NCBI GenBank assembly: GCA_033030425.1 | Contig: JAUFSD010000022.1 | Coordinates: 806,001-870,000, forward strand | Reading direction: 5' to 3' | DNA length: 64,000 bases | Origin: Verpa conica | Taxonomy: Eukaryota > Ascomycota > Pezizomycetes > Pezizales > Morchellaceae | In this document: in pieces, positions 45,437-57,052 of the stretch | Layout of the letters: every line of letters starts with the position of its first letter | Numbering within the stretch: position 1 is the first letter of the stretch | Translations under genes and position numbers: made by a program | The notes under the pieces: generated by a model | What the model saw: the letters and a program-made list of their open reading frames with translations, nothing else | The model's database searches: none | Told to the model about the DNA's origin: nothing

Positions 45437-48049
45437 TTGGGTAGAGGTTTTGATTGAACGCCGACCTCAGGAAGATGTGATAGGGACAGTTTTTTGTATA
45501 ATGTCCGATTATTGGTGTAATGAATATTTAATAATTAATATTTATTGAATCCCCTCGATGTATTTGGGGGTGGATGGCTGAGCGTGGGGACAGTTTTCTT
45601 TGTGGGAGTTTCGTCACGCGTCCGACGCGTCGTCGTGTGTTAAGTTCTCACTTTAAGGGACCGATAAAAGAGTGTGTGTGGCTTGTGCAACACCGTCGAC
45701 TCGGCTTCAAATGATGGTAGTAGTAAATTGAAAGTGCACAAGGTGAATGAGAGAGAACAACGTACTCAAACAAGAGAGTGTAGAGTCATGAAGCCAGTAG
45801 ATGCAGCAGAACGCAGAATGAAGAATATAATTCGTGGGGACACTCTGATCTTTGAGGGGGAAGAGAGAGGCCAAAGAAAGTTAGGAGGACGTGGAATCCC
45901 TGACCAGCCCCCTAAAGCGCGTACAGTACAACACCACCACCGGCAGGACTGGAGTCATATGCAGGAGGCAGGAAGGTGCAGGTGCAGGTAGTTCTAGAAT
46001 ATCAACGCTCAATGTCTCTCTCTTTTCATCCCTTCTCTTGCTTCTCTTGGGGTAATCCGTATGGTGGATAGGATGAGATAGGAGGATAGCAAGGCAACCC
46101 CGCAATTCCCTCCTCCCCTCTCCTCTCCTCTCCTCTCCCTCTCTCGTCCAACTTTAAATATATACCAATTAACGCGCACAGACATTGCACAATCCTGTGC
46201 TCGGTAAAGATTACATGTAACCCGCCTATCGGAGAAACCCTAACCCTTATCAAACAGCCTTTCTCAGTCAGATAACTTATATTCAGAGTCAAGAGGCTAA
46301 AAATGATAGATGTGGATATTCTTTATAGACTCCCTTTCTAAACCATCAAGTCCAATGTCTATCGTGGGTTTCCCGCATGCAAGTGATATTCCATGATCCT
46401 GCAAGTGATATCTCATGACGCCAGCTTGCATAACCACACGTGGGATTAAGCACATTCCCCTGCAGCCTCCCACTCATATACCGATGTTCAAAATAGTCGC
46501 ACCAACCAATGGCAGTACAATACTAATATACTAATCGATAGTCCAGTGGGGTTAAAGATGCATAAGCGCAGAGCCCTAACCCCGATTCCTAAAATAAGTA
46601 TATACATATACATAACCAAAGCAAACCCTGCAGGGCGCTATTTTTTGTGCTGTATCTGGAAAGAAGCACTATGAATCGGTGGTAGGCGGCTGTACATGAG
46701 AGAAACCATTCAAGTTATCTAATAGTCTAGCCCTACAACTTTGTATTTTCTGGTGTAGAGATCTAGATCATATTCAAACGGGTTAGGGTGGAATAAAATA
46801 AGGACATAAACCCATAAAATAAACTCACCAACTTGGAACCCTGGATACTACTAACAGACTAACAGGGCTGCTGTATGCATATGTTGGAGTATGATAACAC
46901 GTGCCTCAAGAATCTTTTAATACCTAGCCTAGTAAAAATCCCCCCCCCACCTCAGATCGGTGCGTAGGGTGAGGGTGAGGGAGGTACTGAGGATTAATTA
47001 TTAAGTTAGCACAACGCGGGAGTGGGTTTCTAGCCTTGGCTACATGTAATGTAAAGGTACTCAGAAATACACAAGGTAAGAGTAAATATCTACGAATCCC
47101 GTTTAATTATTCTACAGCGACATATATTCACCCACCCCCCAGGTCCCATGATAGAAAAAAATTCTATCTAAAAGAAGGTCAAGAAATCTAAACTATAGGA
47201 AGGTATGTATAGCTGGGTGAGAAGGCGGGTGAGAAGGAGAAGAATTAAGCTGACTACAGCCATATGTGATGGCAGGACACACAATTAAACACTAGATCTC
47301 AAAGGCAAATGCTTTTACTATAGGTTGCTACAAATATGCCTCTACTATCTTAGGGATTATTCTCTCCTTTCCTAGATAACGAAGAGACTCCAATAGTCAT
47401 AACTCAAAGGTTGCGGCAGCTCAAGCTTTGGTTATCGTTAAGTATTCTACATACTTCTGAGTGGTGAAGGTATTATTTCGTATAAACGAATAATTGACCT
47501 CTTTAGAAGAACCGAGCCCAACTACATGTGACCGGTTCTTTTATCTTTGGTCTATGGGTCATAAGCGTAACAATAGTCGGTTTAGTGCGTAGGTTTATAG
47601 AATCCATTGACAAGTGATATTAAGAGATTAGATAATCAAATAGTCATGACACAAGAAACCCAGTGAGGAACTTTCGGTCACGAGTGACATCCCATGAACA
47701 TACATTCAGATACTTCAAAAATATCACATAAAGCCCGGAAACACAGAAGCACAGGGTTTATCTCTTGAACCCACCATAGATCTTTTCTACTTTCAAAAAC
47801 AGCCCACAGAGAAAAAACCCAAACAGTATGGGAAAAAATGTGGATATATATTTCCATCATACAACCACACACCGACATCGCCCTAAATAGCAAAGTAAAA
47901 CGGAAAAAAACTTTAAGAAAAGATTCAACCTCCCTAGAAAGACGTCTAACTATTGTATCCCATCTATCTCCGACCCATGTGCGTATGATTTTCAAATCAT
48001 TAAGCCCGCCCCAATTTCCACGCCAAAAGAAAAAAAGAAGCTATGTATT
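45437..48049. other. 2.6-kb intergenic region
   Basis: 5' flank of Cdc45 and 3' flank of Idh2. It contains the MCB pair (45616-45630), TCTCC repeats near 46117-46137, telomere-like motifs near 46236-46248, 46573-46582 and 46782-46791, and a C run near 46940. A 105-codon open frame near 45674-45991 begins without ATG and has no recognisable domain, so I do not call a gene. Confidence 0.5.
45616..45630. promoter_or_regulatory. paired MCB (ACGCGT) sites upstream of Cdc45
   Basis: Two exact ACGCGT boxes at 45616-45621 and 45625-45630, three bases apart, 180 bp upstream of the Cdc45 start codon. ACGCGT is the MBF binding site that drives G1/S transcription in yeasts. The tandem pair in front of a replication gene is a good candidate for functional sites. 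Confidence 0.6.
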
Positions 48050-49735
48050 TTACAACTTGCTAATAACAGCCTTGGCGTACTCCGTATTTGTCGCATTTCC
48101 ACCTAAATCTCCTGTCAACGACTTACCCTCGGCCAGAGCCGCAAAAATCGCCTTCTGGATCCTTTCAGCGTGTGAGGTGAGTCCCATGTGCTGCAACATC
48201 ATGACGGATGACAAGAGGAGCGCAGTCGGATTTGCAAGGTCCTTTCCGGCAATATCTGGCGCAGAACCATGGACAGCCTCGAAGATAGAGCATTCGTCTC
48301 CGATGTTTCCGGAGGGGGTCAGGCCGAGACCGCCGATAAGACCAGCACAGAGATCAGAAAGAATGTCTCCGTACAAGTTGGGCATGACGAGGAGGATATC
48401 AGAGTAGAGATCAGGGTTAGTAGTCATCTGTTTAATGGTATTGTCAGCCTGTAATCTCCTATCTTGGAAAAATGCTAGTCTACCTTCAAGCAAGCGTTAT
48501 CCAATAGCTCAGCATCAAAGTGGATATCGGGAAACTCCTTGGCGATCTCGTTGGCGGTGTTCAAGAACAAACCATCACTCATCTTCATGATTGTGGCTTT
48601 GTGGACCGCGCGGACCTTCTTCCTTCCAATCATCTGAGCATGCTGGAAAGCGAATCGCAGAACCCTCTCGGAAGCTTCCCTGGTGATCAACTTGATAGAC
48701 TGGACGACGCCATCGACAACAACATGCTCGATACCGGAGTACTCTCCCTCGGTGTTCTCACGAATGAGGATGGTGTTAACATCATCATAGGCAGTCTTGT
48801 ACCCGGCAATAGAGCGGCAGGGACGGACGTTGGCAAAGAGGTTGAAAGTACGGCGGAGGGTCAAGTTGAGAGAGACGTGACCCTTTCCGATGGGGGTCTA
48901 AGGTGGGGTCAGTTTTAGATATTCCTGATATTCCGAGATAACGATTTCAGGGAACAAACAGCTAGAGGTCCCTTGAGGGCAACTAAATTTTTTCTAACAG
49001 ATTGGATTGCCGCATCTGGAATTGCGGTTTTCCCATCCACAAGAATTGGGGTGACATCGACTGATTCCCATTCGATAGGGGCCTATGTGTTTTATCAGCT
49101 ACTATAATATAGAAATATGTAGAATATAAGCTTATCACTCTCGGGGGGGGGGGGGGGGGGCGTGAGAGCGATAAATAGACCGGCAAACAAATATTACAAC
49201 AGAATTTTTCTTAAAAAAAAACAGTAGAGTTTAGAAATTTGCAAAACATACTTGAGCAGCAGCAAAAATGCTCTTGACTGACTTTGAGATTTCAGGGCCA
49301 ATACCGTCACCCTCAATAAAAGTTACTGTATAATTTCCCTGCAAACAAGCCGAATCAACCCATGAACTTTGACCCTTCATTTATTGGTGTGTTCATCACA
49401 ACATCTTCGTTTCCTCTAGAGATATCCATTTAATCGATTGTCCCGAGTGAAGATGTGGCGATGTAGCACAGCACGATATCCGGTTCTGCTGAAAAAGCGG
49501 GGGGTTACGAACAGCTGCATTTTTCTTTCCCTTGAATTCTGCAATCTTCTTCTGCTCGGTAGCATATGCTCTTCGGGACTGTTTTGTTTCGTTCTGGTTA
49601 GCGAAAAGTTTTCCTCATATGTTTTAATGAAACTGGGAAAAAGCAAATACAAAAAACTCTTACCAAGGCGGCTCTTGACTGGATCAGCGGTCGAGCGGCA
49701 AAGAGGCTCCGGGAAATAGGGCGAGCAGCGAACAT
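48050..49735 (-). CDS. IDH2: NAD-dependent isocitrate dehydrogenase subunit 2, mitochondrial
   Basis: Catalytic subunit of the TCA-cycle NAD-isocitrate dehydrogenase (isocitrate to 2-oxoglutarate). Six exons: 49664-49735, 49513-49578, 49252-49338, 48960-49082, 48484-48897, 48050-48427; 379 residues, all junctions phase 0. Residues 1-35 ([20 protein letters not shown]) form a mitochondrial presequence. Then [102 protein letters not shown] and [14 protein letters not shown], covering isocitrate, metal and NAD sites. The catalytic residues of the family appear present. Intron 3 (49083-49251) holds an 18-base G run on the + strand. The gene is divergent from Cdt1. Confidence 0.97.
49143..49160. 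repeat. 18-base G homopolymer inside an Idh2 intron
   Basis: Eighteen consecutive G on the + strand (C on the gene strand) within intron 3 of Idh2. It is the longest of many G/C homopolymer runs in this window. Confidence 0.9.
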
Positions 49736-50496
49736 GATTAAAGATATATCTTTAAAGAAGAAGGGAAGGTATTTAGATATTTAGGGTACAAGCGTCAAAT
49801 GGGAGAGATGAGGAAGAGGAGGGGAGCAGCGGAGTGATTTCGGATGGAGGGGGACTTGCTTTGAGACTTATGCAGGTTATGCACACGCGCCTTCCTGGAT
49901 AAGCGTTTCGGGGTCGTCATTCAGCGTCTCTTGCCGTTCCAGGCGGTTACGGGGTTGTGGGATCGTTAGTCATCCATCTGATAGCAGTCCGAGCAGATCT
50001 GATTGCCGGCACCTTCCGCTGCTGTTGGCCGGGGGATTTCGATCAACCCGATAGAAGTGTGGGCTGTGATATTTCTATGAGAGAAGATAAATTCTATTAA
50101 AGAGTGTAATTGTATTATTGCCCCCTTCCCTCTGACTGTAGAGTCTTCTTCTATGTGATAGATCCTAATAGCTATATATAACCCCCCGTTCTGCTTTAAG
50201 AAGGCAAAGCCGCTCTCTTCTACCAATTTACGCGTGCAGACACGAACCCGACACGTCCAACTTTTCCACTTTGCGCGTAGCCCGTCCAAGTTGGGACTCG
50301 CTGTCTAGGCAACGCGGCAACAACAAAGCCTTCCCATCTCATTTCCCACCTCCTCCCCTCTCCTTCTTCACCATCCCTCACTCCCCCCAGCCAAAGCAGA
50401 AAATCCACCAAAACAACTCTGTAAAATATTCTTGTACAATACTGTCCATTACCAGCCAGCCCAGTGTGTGCAGAGTATTAACAGCATCATCTTATA
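49736..50496. promoter_or_regulatory. divergent promoter between Idh2 and Cdt1
   Basis: 761 bp between the divergent start codons. ACGCGT at 50230-50235 lies about 260 bp upstream of Cdt1, with a GCGCGT near 50273. The 150 bp before the Cdt1 ATG is pyrimidine-rich, as in fungal leaders. Confidence 0.5.
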
Positions 50497-52053
50497 ATGT
50501 CTCCAAGACGCAAAGCCTCCACCGCGTCAGCAGTAAAAACACAGACACTCCATTCTTTCTCAACTGTCAGAAAAAATGTTCCCAAGTCTGGGAAACCAAC
50601 CGGGAAGGCTAGCATTACAGCAGAGACAAAGAAAAAGGAGGTGGTAAAGGATAGCGTTACCCTTGTACCCGCTTTCGAGATTAAGCAGGAAGGCGACGAA
50701 GACATCGTAGTCAAACACAAGGAGTCTGCATCTACAGAAGTCGAGCCGGCAATAGTTGAGCCAGCGATAGTTGAGCCAGCAATAGCTGAACCCGCCAAAG
50801 TCAAATCAGCGAAAAAAGCCAAACCTGAGAAACCAGCTCCATCCGCAGTTGCAACCCCTGGTGGTAAAAGAAAGCGGACATTACTCGATGAATTTGTCTC
50901 TTCACCTGCTAAAAAACGAGAAATTAAACCTCTCAAAGGCTCATGTCTAATTACTCCACCTCCTACTTCAAGCCCAGCGCCCCCTGATGATCCTCTTGCA
51001 TTTGTATCAGCAAAGCCTGCCGACTTACCAGCTGATCTATCACTCCTACAATCACTCCATACTTCTCTTCTCACCGCACTTCTTCTACACAGAGCCCACA
51101 ACAACAACAGCATCCATCCACCTGTGTTCTCCGCTATTAAATTACATGTCGAGAGACTATGCCGTCGGAAAATCACACTAGAGGACGTACGGAGGATTGT
51201 GTATCTTTCGCACTACTCCCCCCAAACCAATAGTGCAGACGAGCACTTTGAGACGGAGGGTGGGTTGAAGCTAGTAGACTATGGCTCAAATAAGATCTGC
51301 GTTGACTTCGTTGAGAAGACAAAGGCCCGTAAACTCATCAACTCCGATAACCTCAAGAAAGACTTCCTATCACGGACCCACTCTTTCTTTGAAAAATCAA
51401 AAAAGACCCAAGCAGCTCTCCCAACACCGCCGTCATCATTCACAGAGCCTCTAGCCAAAGAAGAAGATGAAGATGAAGAGACAGAACCCAAAAATGAAGA
51501 AGACGGAGCTACTACAGCTCCCGTTACTCCTCTTCAGACAGTCCCTCTCGCAAAAATCCACGCTCACCCTAAAACCAAAACAATTTCAAAGGTCCTACAC
51601 AAAAAAGGCCAACAACGCCTCGACGATATGCTTCGCCGCAGCAAACCTGCACTCCTCTCCTCTCCTATCAAAGCCAAAACCATCGGTGCACCAGCCGCCC
51701 GCGGCGACTCCCTCTTGTCACGGATTCGTGCTAAAGCTGAAGCTGCGGCCCTTGTCGCCTCCAAAGCACCCTCGAAAGAGGAACAGGAATGTGACGCAGC
51801 CCGCCAACGTATTCCGGATATCGAGCCAATTCTAAAAGGGCTTGCTAGTAGGGGTAGCAATATGACGATGAAATCAGTGGTAGAAGGCATCAGGGAGAGT
51901 GTTAGGAATCCAGTAAGTTGTGAACAGGCAGAGATTACGGTGAGACTTATTGCGGAGAGAGAGGGAGCGAGTGGGTGGGTGAAGGTTAGGCAAGTAGGGA
52001 AGGTTGTAGGTGTTGTATTTGGGAAGAGGGCAGAGGATGGTGAATTCTTGTAG
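50497..52053 (+). CDS. CDT1: DNA replication licensing factor Cdt1
   Basis: Loads MCM2-7 with ORC and Cdc6 in G1. Single exon, 518 residues, ATG 50497. The N-terminal 170 residues are disordered, Lys-rich and contain VEPAI repeats (about 83-99). A conserved winged-helix domain follows, about 180-290 (LPADLSLLQSLHTSLLTALL, then RKITLEDVRRIVYLSH and LVDYGSNKICVDFVEK). A disordered acidic linker leads to the C-terminal MCM-binding winged helix (about 435-518: IEPILKGLASRGSNMTMKS ... SGWVKVRQVGKVVGVVF). The length and two-domain plan fit fungal Cdt1. The ACGCGT upstream and the nearby Cdc45 with paired ACGCGT suggest shared G1/S control. Confidence 0.88.
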   Translation: MSPRRKASTASAVKTQTLHSFSTVRKNVPKSGKPTGKASITAETKKKEVVKDSVTLVPAFEIKQEGDEDIVVKHKESASTEVEPAIVEPAIVEPAIAEPAKVKSAKKAKPEKPAPSAVATPGGKRKRTLLDEFVSSPAKKREIKPLKGSCLITPPPTSSPAPPDDPLAFVSAKPADLPADLSLLQSLHTSLLTALLLHRAHNNNSIHPPVFSAIKLHVERLCRRKITLEDVRRIVYLSHYSPQTNSADEHFETEGGLKLVDYGSNKICVDFVEKTKARKLINSDNLKKDFLSRTHSFFEKSKKTQAALPTPPSSFTEPLAKEEDEDEETEPKNEEDGATTAPVTPLQTVPLAKIHAHPKTKTISKVLHKKGQQRLDDMLRRSKPALLSSPIKAKTIGAPAARGDSLLSRIRAKAEAAALVASKAPSKEEQECDAARQRIPDIEPILKGLASRGSNMTMKSVVEGIRESVRNPVSCEQAEITVRLIAEREGASGWVKVRQVGKVVGVVFGKRAEDGEFL

Positions 52054-52838
52054 GGGTATGTGACTAAGTGGCATTTTATGAATGAGTTGTGTATTTTGTA
52101 TGAGTTTATTCCCTTGTATCAATAGGTTTTCATTTGTTCAATAGCTGGTTGGGATTGCGGGCGTTGTGGTAACGAATTTATATAGTTAGATTATATCAAT
52201 ATAAAAGTGGCCTAAAGAACTTTTTTAGATACTTTTATTTGAAGTTTTGACTTGTTTTATGACTTGGGTGATGATTTATGATAGGTAGCTTGCACTTGAA
52301 GAGTTCTTCATGGGGAATGTTTTACCTCTTTGTTTGTAACTTAGATACCAAGCCTATTATAGTATATAGGATTGAGTAAGTAGGGTTTGGGAGGTCTATG
52401 ATGTAGGCTTTCCTCCCAAGGGAGTATTACAGAGGCTGAAGTACTCGGGACTAAGTTCTCCTACTCATACAGCCTATCATTTTGTGTCTATTTACTCTAC
52501 TATAGAGCTGACTTTAAAGGTGGGGATATACTTAATAGGTTTATATATAGCTAGAGGCTTACTACATAGCCCTCAAAACATGATAGCTAGGACAAGAGTA
52601 AACTATTACATACATGTATCTATGAACTGGTTTTATCTACTTAGAATAAGAAATATAGATGATAAATAAGACTAGGGTATCAAAAGATTCAGATTCACAA
52701 AAGAGCACCGGTCACTAGGTGTATGTAAAACATACACATACATGTAGCTTACAAGGCTGTGCCTTTATCACGTGATGGTGGGCGGGGCTGAAGGATACTC
52801 GTACCTAAGTCTACATCATTCGCAAAATCAATACTACC
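52054..52838. other. intergenic region
   Basis: AT-rich, no gene. The last 70 bp before the NLR remnant contains a TCACGTGA palindrome near 52769 and GGGCGGGG, which may be remains of its promoter. Confidence 0.45.
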
Positions 52839-53763
52839 ATGGCTGAGATAGTAGGGTTTACAGCAATCATCATCGCAGTCGTGGAGTCAATTGGAAAAGC
52901 GACGGCTCTGAGTTATAGCTATCTTCGCGGGGTAAAGCCAGCACCTAAGAATCTTGTAGAGCTTGTGAGTGAGCTTAGATCCCTTAAAAAAACACTTGTC
53001 ATTGTACAGGATTTAGCCGATCAGAACCCACAGCTATCAAAGGATGTGGTTTGTCTATTTGTCAAATCCTCAAGAAACGTCTCCTCTTATCTACAAGCCT
53101 TGCACTTTCCAACAAACTCGTGCAAACAATTGGGGTATGATAACTACCCAAAATGATGGTACCCGAACTGAAAAAGCCGTGATCAAAGCCCTTCTCAGTA
53201 GAGATGAAGATACCTATGGTTCTTGCAAGCGAACCGCGCTACAACTTAGTGCTCTAAGGAGGGGAAAAGCCCCGGCAGAACTCCTTCTTGATTGTGGCGC
53301 CGATGTCTCTATCATGGATAAGAACGGGTGTAATGCTCTGCATCTAGCTATAGTTGGAAAACTTAAACCGAACGAAGATATACTTAAGATTCTCCTTGAT
53401 AGTGGCGCTGATGTCACTGCCTTGGATAGGAATGTGTGTAGTGCTCTACACATGACCATAAGTAAGCTTGAGCCGAGCGAAGATACAATTAAGCTTCTTC
53501 TCCATAGCTGTGTAGACGCTTCCGCTTAGGATAATGATGGACGTACTGCACTACACATTAGTACGATAAATGGGTAAAAACCCTTGGTCGAGCTCCTTCT
53601 CGATAGTGGTGCTAGTATCTCAACTTTAGATGTGTATGGAAGTAATTGTCTTTGAACAGGGTTCCTGGACCGAATGAAGATGTGGTTAAGTACCTACTCG
53701 ATTGTGGTACAAAACCTTCTAATTTAGATAATTTCTGACGTACTGCATTTCAAATTACGGAAG
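52839..53763 (+). pseudogene. degenerate NLR-type remnant: N-terminal domain joined to ankyrin repeats
   Basis: Starts with ATG and an intact-looking N-terminal domain (MAEIVGFTAIIIAVVESIG, YLRGVKPAPKNLVELV) closely like the start of the 30.3 kb NLR-like gene. After SKDV the frame changes (a possible donor GTTTGT lies there). Another frame then encodes three ankyrin repeats (LLLDCGADVSIMDKNG, ILLDSGADVTALDRN). The ankyrin frame is broken by TAG near 53527, TAA near 53575, TGA near 53653 and TGA near 53738, yet repeat sequence continues between them. No NACHT motif is present, so the middle has been deleted. I read it as a decayed paralogue. Confidence 0.8.
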
Positions 53764-54984
53764 CGTGGCATGGAATTCTTTGGGGGAAGGTGTCAGGATC
53801 TTAGTTCATGAGCAAATTGAAGGTAGGCCTCGGTATCTCTACAGCTGAGGGGTATCAATTGATAGCATGACAAATGTATCTATATGTAATTTTGTAGGGT
53901 GATAGTATGTGAGAGGGTAAATATCTTATGTTTATGGGGGTGTGAGGTTATATATATAAAACCACCAACGTACAAAGATATATACATACATGCATGTACT
54001 ATACAACTTTTAAACACTGGAGGAAATCAAAGATTATGGGGTTTTAATTCTATCAATATCAAATATATTATTAATTACATGTAGCTTTCACGAATATAAT
54101 ACAGTATGAAAAACGAGGTGAATTTACTGCCATATCACCACAGAACTTAGGGTTAAATACCGAATTAAACCAGTATTTGAGGCAGGTTACAATACAAATA
54201 CCGTATTCCTCCCATATCGCTAGCGTATTGGCGAGAGCACCGTACTGATCCCATCCTTCTTTTTGGTACTGTATGTATACTAGTGGCACAGACCTCAACT
54301 TAGCCTGAGGAGTCTCTCTATAAACTGGTAAAGCCCGTCAACTCCCATCTACTGAGGAAATATATTCTACCATAGGCAGCTAGAGTAAGTAATTATATCT
54401 AGCTAGGAAAATACATAATTAAAGAGGCACTATTTTATTTGTATATAATAAAACCCCACAGAGTATAGAAAGGGTAGCTTATAGAAAGAACTCCCCAGAA
54501 GGCCCTATTGCAAATAATTAGAATATATATGCGTGTAGATTTCGGGTAACCCTGGTTATTGTTGTATACTTAGTTTAGGCTAGAAAGATCGGAGGAGGGT
54601 TCGTATAATAAATACACCTACGTAGCTAGAGCATAATAAATAAGAGATGAAGGTGTACCAAACTCAAAGCAACCCAGTTTAGCTCTCTTAAGGACCCAAG
54701 ATATGATATACCGGTTCTTGGCTACACCGTCCCAAAGGTTCCATATTATGTTTGATTTTCTTATCAAACTATTTTTGCGGGAAACTTACTATAGGCAACG
54801 TAAGACCTTTGTTAATCAACCTAGATGAGCAATCACAAGGTACTTTGGCCTTCAAGTTATCCCTCTGCATGTTACTTTTGACCTTTTTTGTTCTCCCTCA
54901 CAAACTTATTAATCCCATGAACAGTACAATCATTTCCCGCCAAGCCACCAACCACGTGACGCCTCAACCCCACCAAACCTCACC
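53764..54984. other. intergenic region
   Basis: AT-rich, with TATA and TACATG-type short repeats near 53950-54000 and no supported gene. A CACGTGAC site near 54953 lies about 30 bp upstream of the Bud32 start. Confidence 0.45.
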
Positions 54985-55719
54985 ATGCCTAACCCACAAC
55001 CCCACCAAGAAGAAGCCAAAATGTCGACCTCAGACCCCACCCCCAAAACACTAATCTCCCAAGGCGCCGAAGCCCTCGTCTACCGCACGACATTCCTCCT
55101 CCCAACTCTTCCCGCACTACTAAAGCACCGTCCCCGCAAATCCTACCGTCACCCAACCCTCGACACCCGTCTCACCAAACACCGAGTCCTCTCCGAAGCC
55201 CGACTCCTCGTTCGAGCTCGCTCCCTCGGTATTCCTGTGCCTGCTGTCTACTTCGTCGATGAATCCCACGGCTCCATCTTCATGGAGTGGATTGAGGGCT
55301 CGAGTGTCAGACAGGTACTTGATGCGATACTAGCCTCGCCCGGGGGAGAGGCAAAGGTGGATGCGATGATGGTGAGGGTTGGGGAGGCTGTGGGGAGGCT
55401 GCATAAAGCGGATATAGTGCATGGGGATTTGACGACTAGTAATTTGATGGTAAGGCGGGTTGGGGATGAGGAAGAGGGGGGATTGGGGGAGGTGGTCTTG
55501 ATTGATTTTGGACTTGGTCAGGTGAGCACGCAGGAGGAGGATAAGGCTGTGGATTTGTATGTGCTTGAGAGGGCGTTTAGTAGTACTCACCCAAAGGCAG
55601 AGAGAATGTTTGCGGATGTGTTGAGTGCGTATGAGAGGAGCTGGAAGGGGGGAAAGGCCGTGTTGAGGAGGCTACAGGATGTGAGGATGAGGGGGAGGAA
55701 GAGGAGTATGATTGGGTAG
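54985..55719 (+). CDS. BUD32: Bud32/PRPK, KEOPS complex atypical kinase
   Basis: Kinase/ATPase subunit of KEOPS, needed for t6A37 tRNA modification and telomere maintenance. Single exon, 244 residues from ATG 54985; an in-frame ATG at 55021 (MSTSDPTPKTLISQGAEALV) would also fit and removes a 12-residue leader. Motifs in order: SQGAEALVY (glycine-loop equivalent), KHRPRKSYRHPTLDTRL (the diagnostic Bud32 lysine/arginine stretch), SEARLLVRARSLGIPVP, FMEWIEGSSVR, VHGDLTTSNLM (catalytic loop), LIDFGLGQVS (metal-binding DFG), DKAVDLYVLERAF, and a basic C-terminus VRMRGRKRSMIG as in the family. Small size and lack of an activation segment are typical. Confidence 0.95.
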   Translation: MPNPQPHQEEAKMSTSDPTPKTLISQGAEALVYRTTFLLPTLPALLKHRPRKSYRHPTLDTRLTKHRVLSEARLLVRARSLGIPVPAVYFVDESHGSIFMEWIEGSSVRQVLDAILASPGGEAKVDAMMVRVGEAVGRLHKADIVHGDLTTSNLMVRRVGDEEEGGLGEVVLIDFGLGQVSTQEEDKAVDLYVLERAFSSTHPKAERMFADVLSAYERSWKGGKAVLRRLQDVRMRGRKRSMIG

Positions 55720-57052
55720 ATTTGGGGGAGGGGGGTAATAATAATAAAAATATTCTTTTCTGGCTATCCCATTGAAATAATTAATATATCGGTGGGTTAA
55801 TAGGTAGTTCCACGAATAAGAACCTTGAATATAGTGTTCATAGGTGTAGTTTATGATTGTATGCTGGTCACCTGGTGTAGTTCTTCGAAGCTACATGTAT
55901 CTCTCAACTACTACCCAATCGTTTTATTTTGTGGTGATTAGATGTAACAATATAGTCTAAGGTAATCCAGCCAGCTGTGTTGATCACAACTTCTCACTCG
56001 CTATCTGTTTAATGTCTCGAAAAAGAGTAGTAGCACTCACTCACCCCCTCTCACCCCCAATATCACTACTATACCCCTATAAATAGTAGGCCCCTCTATA
56101 TTCACCTAGATCAAAATGAAACCCCTAACATTAAAAGTAGTTCTTAAGCTGCTTCTAACCATACACTCATATGCAGATCCAACAAGCTCAATACGTCTAC
56201 TCGCTTACGATCCGAACGAGGTGCTTTTCGGCGCCGTTCTTCTTTTATCGCTGTCTCACATACCGCTAGGTAACGTGAGCTTAAATACTGCTGATTGGAA
56301 GCAGATAGTAAGCTCATTCTAGACCATTTCTTATAATGGATTGTTCTTTTTGTCTGTTGTTTATGGGGAAATGATTTCTTTGATGAGTTTGATGAATCCG
56401 ATGATTGATGAATCCGATGGTCGATCAACCCGATGGCTGAAGAATTCGATGAATGATGATTGGTGATTGATGGTTGATGTATGATAGGTACATACGTGTA
56501 ATGATGAAACTTAAAATTCATGGAGGACGACTCAACAATCTCCAAAACCTGCGTGTATCACCAAACTCATCCCTACATTTCATTCCCCTGTGTGCTTATA
56601 GGGTGGCTAAAGAGAGACATATCTCCAAGAATGTCTCGCAAACGGCGGTGATAACGGTTACAATAACAATAATGATAATGGTGATGCAGATGAATTCTCC
56701 AGAGACCCTCCGGTGCTATAATTAGACCCCGTCCTGCTCACGGCTTCGATCTGAACTGACCAAAAAACACAGAATAATAAATTAAAGAGGCATTTAATCG
56801 GACAATTTCTCCTACCAACAGCAAACAGCAATGCACTCATCACACATTCATCTCGCGACTCATGCACGATTACGTAAAGCCATCTACACACCTCCATGAT
56901 TCGTCCACAGTCGACGCCCCCTTCCCTCATCCATCCGTTTCCTCTCACGAGTTTGAGTTCAGGCAGCTCACTCAAGGGCCCACTTACAACCAACCTAACA
57001 CATACATCACCCCCCCCCCCTACCTATCTGCTTGCCTACTTACATCCCCCAG
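55720..57052. other. intergenic region with a possible small gene
   Basis: Between Bud32 and Abd1. It contains a TATAAATA element near 56079, a short open frame (56116-56322), degenerate GATGAATCCGATG repeats (about 56380-56475) and a C run just before Abd1 (about 57008-57020). Confidence 0.5.
56116..56322 (+). CDS. possible small protein, 68 residues
   Basis: ATG with an A-rich context (TCAAAATGA), about 37 bp downstream of TATAAATA. The product starts MKPLTLKVVLKLLLTIHSYA, which could pass as a signal peptide or membrane segment, and has a second hydrophobic stretch (FGAVLLLSLSHIPLG). No family is recognised. The distance from the TATA box to the ATG leaves almost no leader, which weakens the call. 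Confidence 0.25.
   Translation: MKPLTLKVVLKLLLTIHSYADPTSSIRLLAYDPNEVLFGAVLLLSLSHIPLGNVSLNTADWKQIVSSF

Noticed and set aside
45674..45991. 105-codon frame upstream of Cdc45
   Set aside because: It does not begin with ATG, has no recognisable domain and lies in purine-rich DNA.
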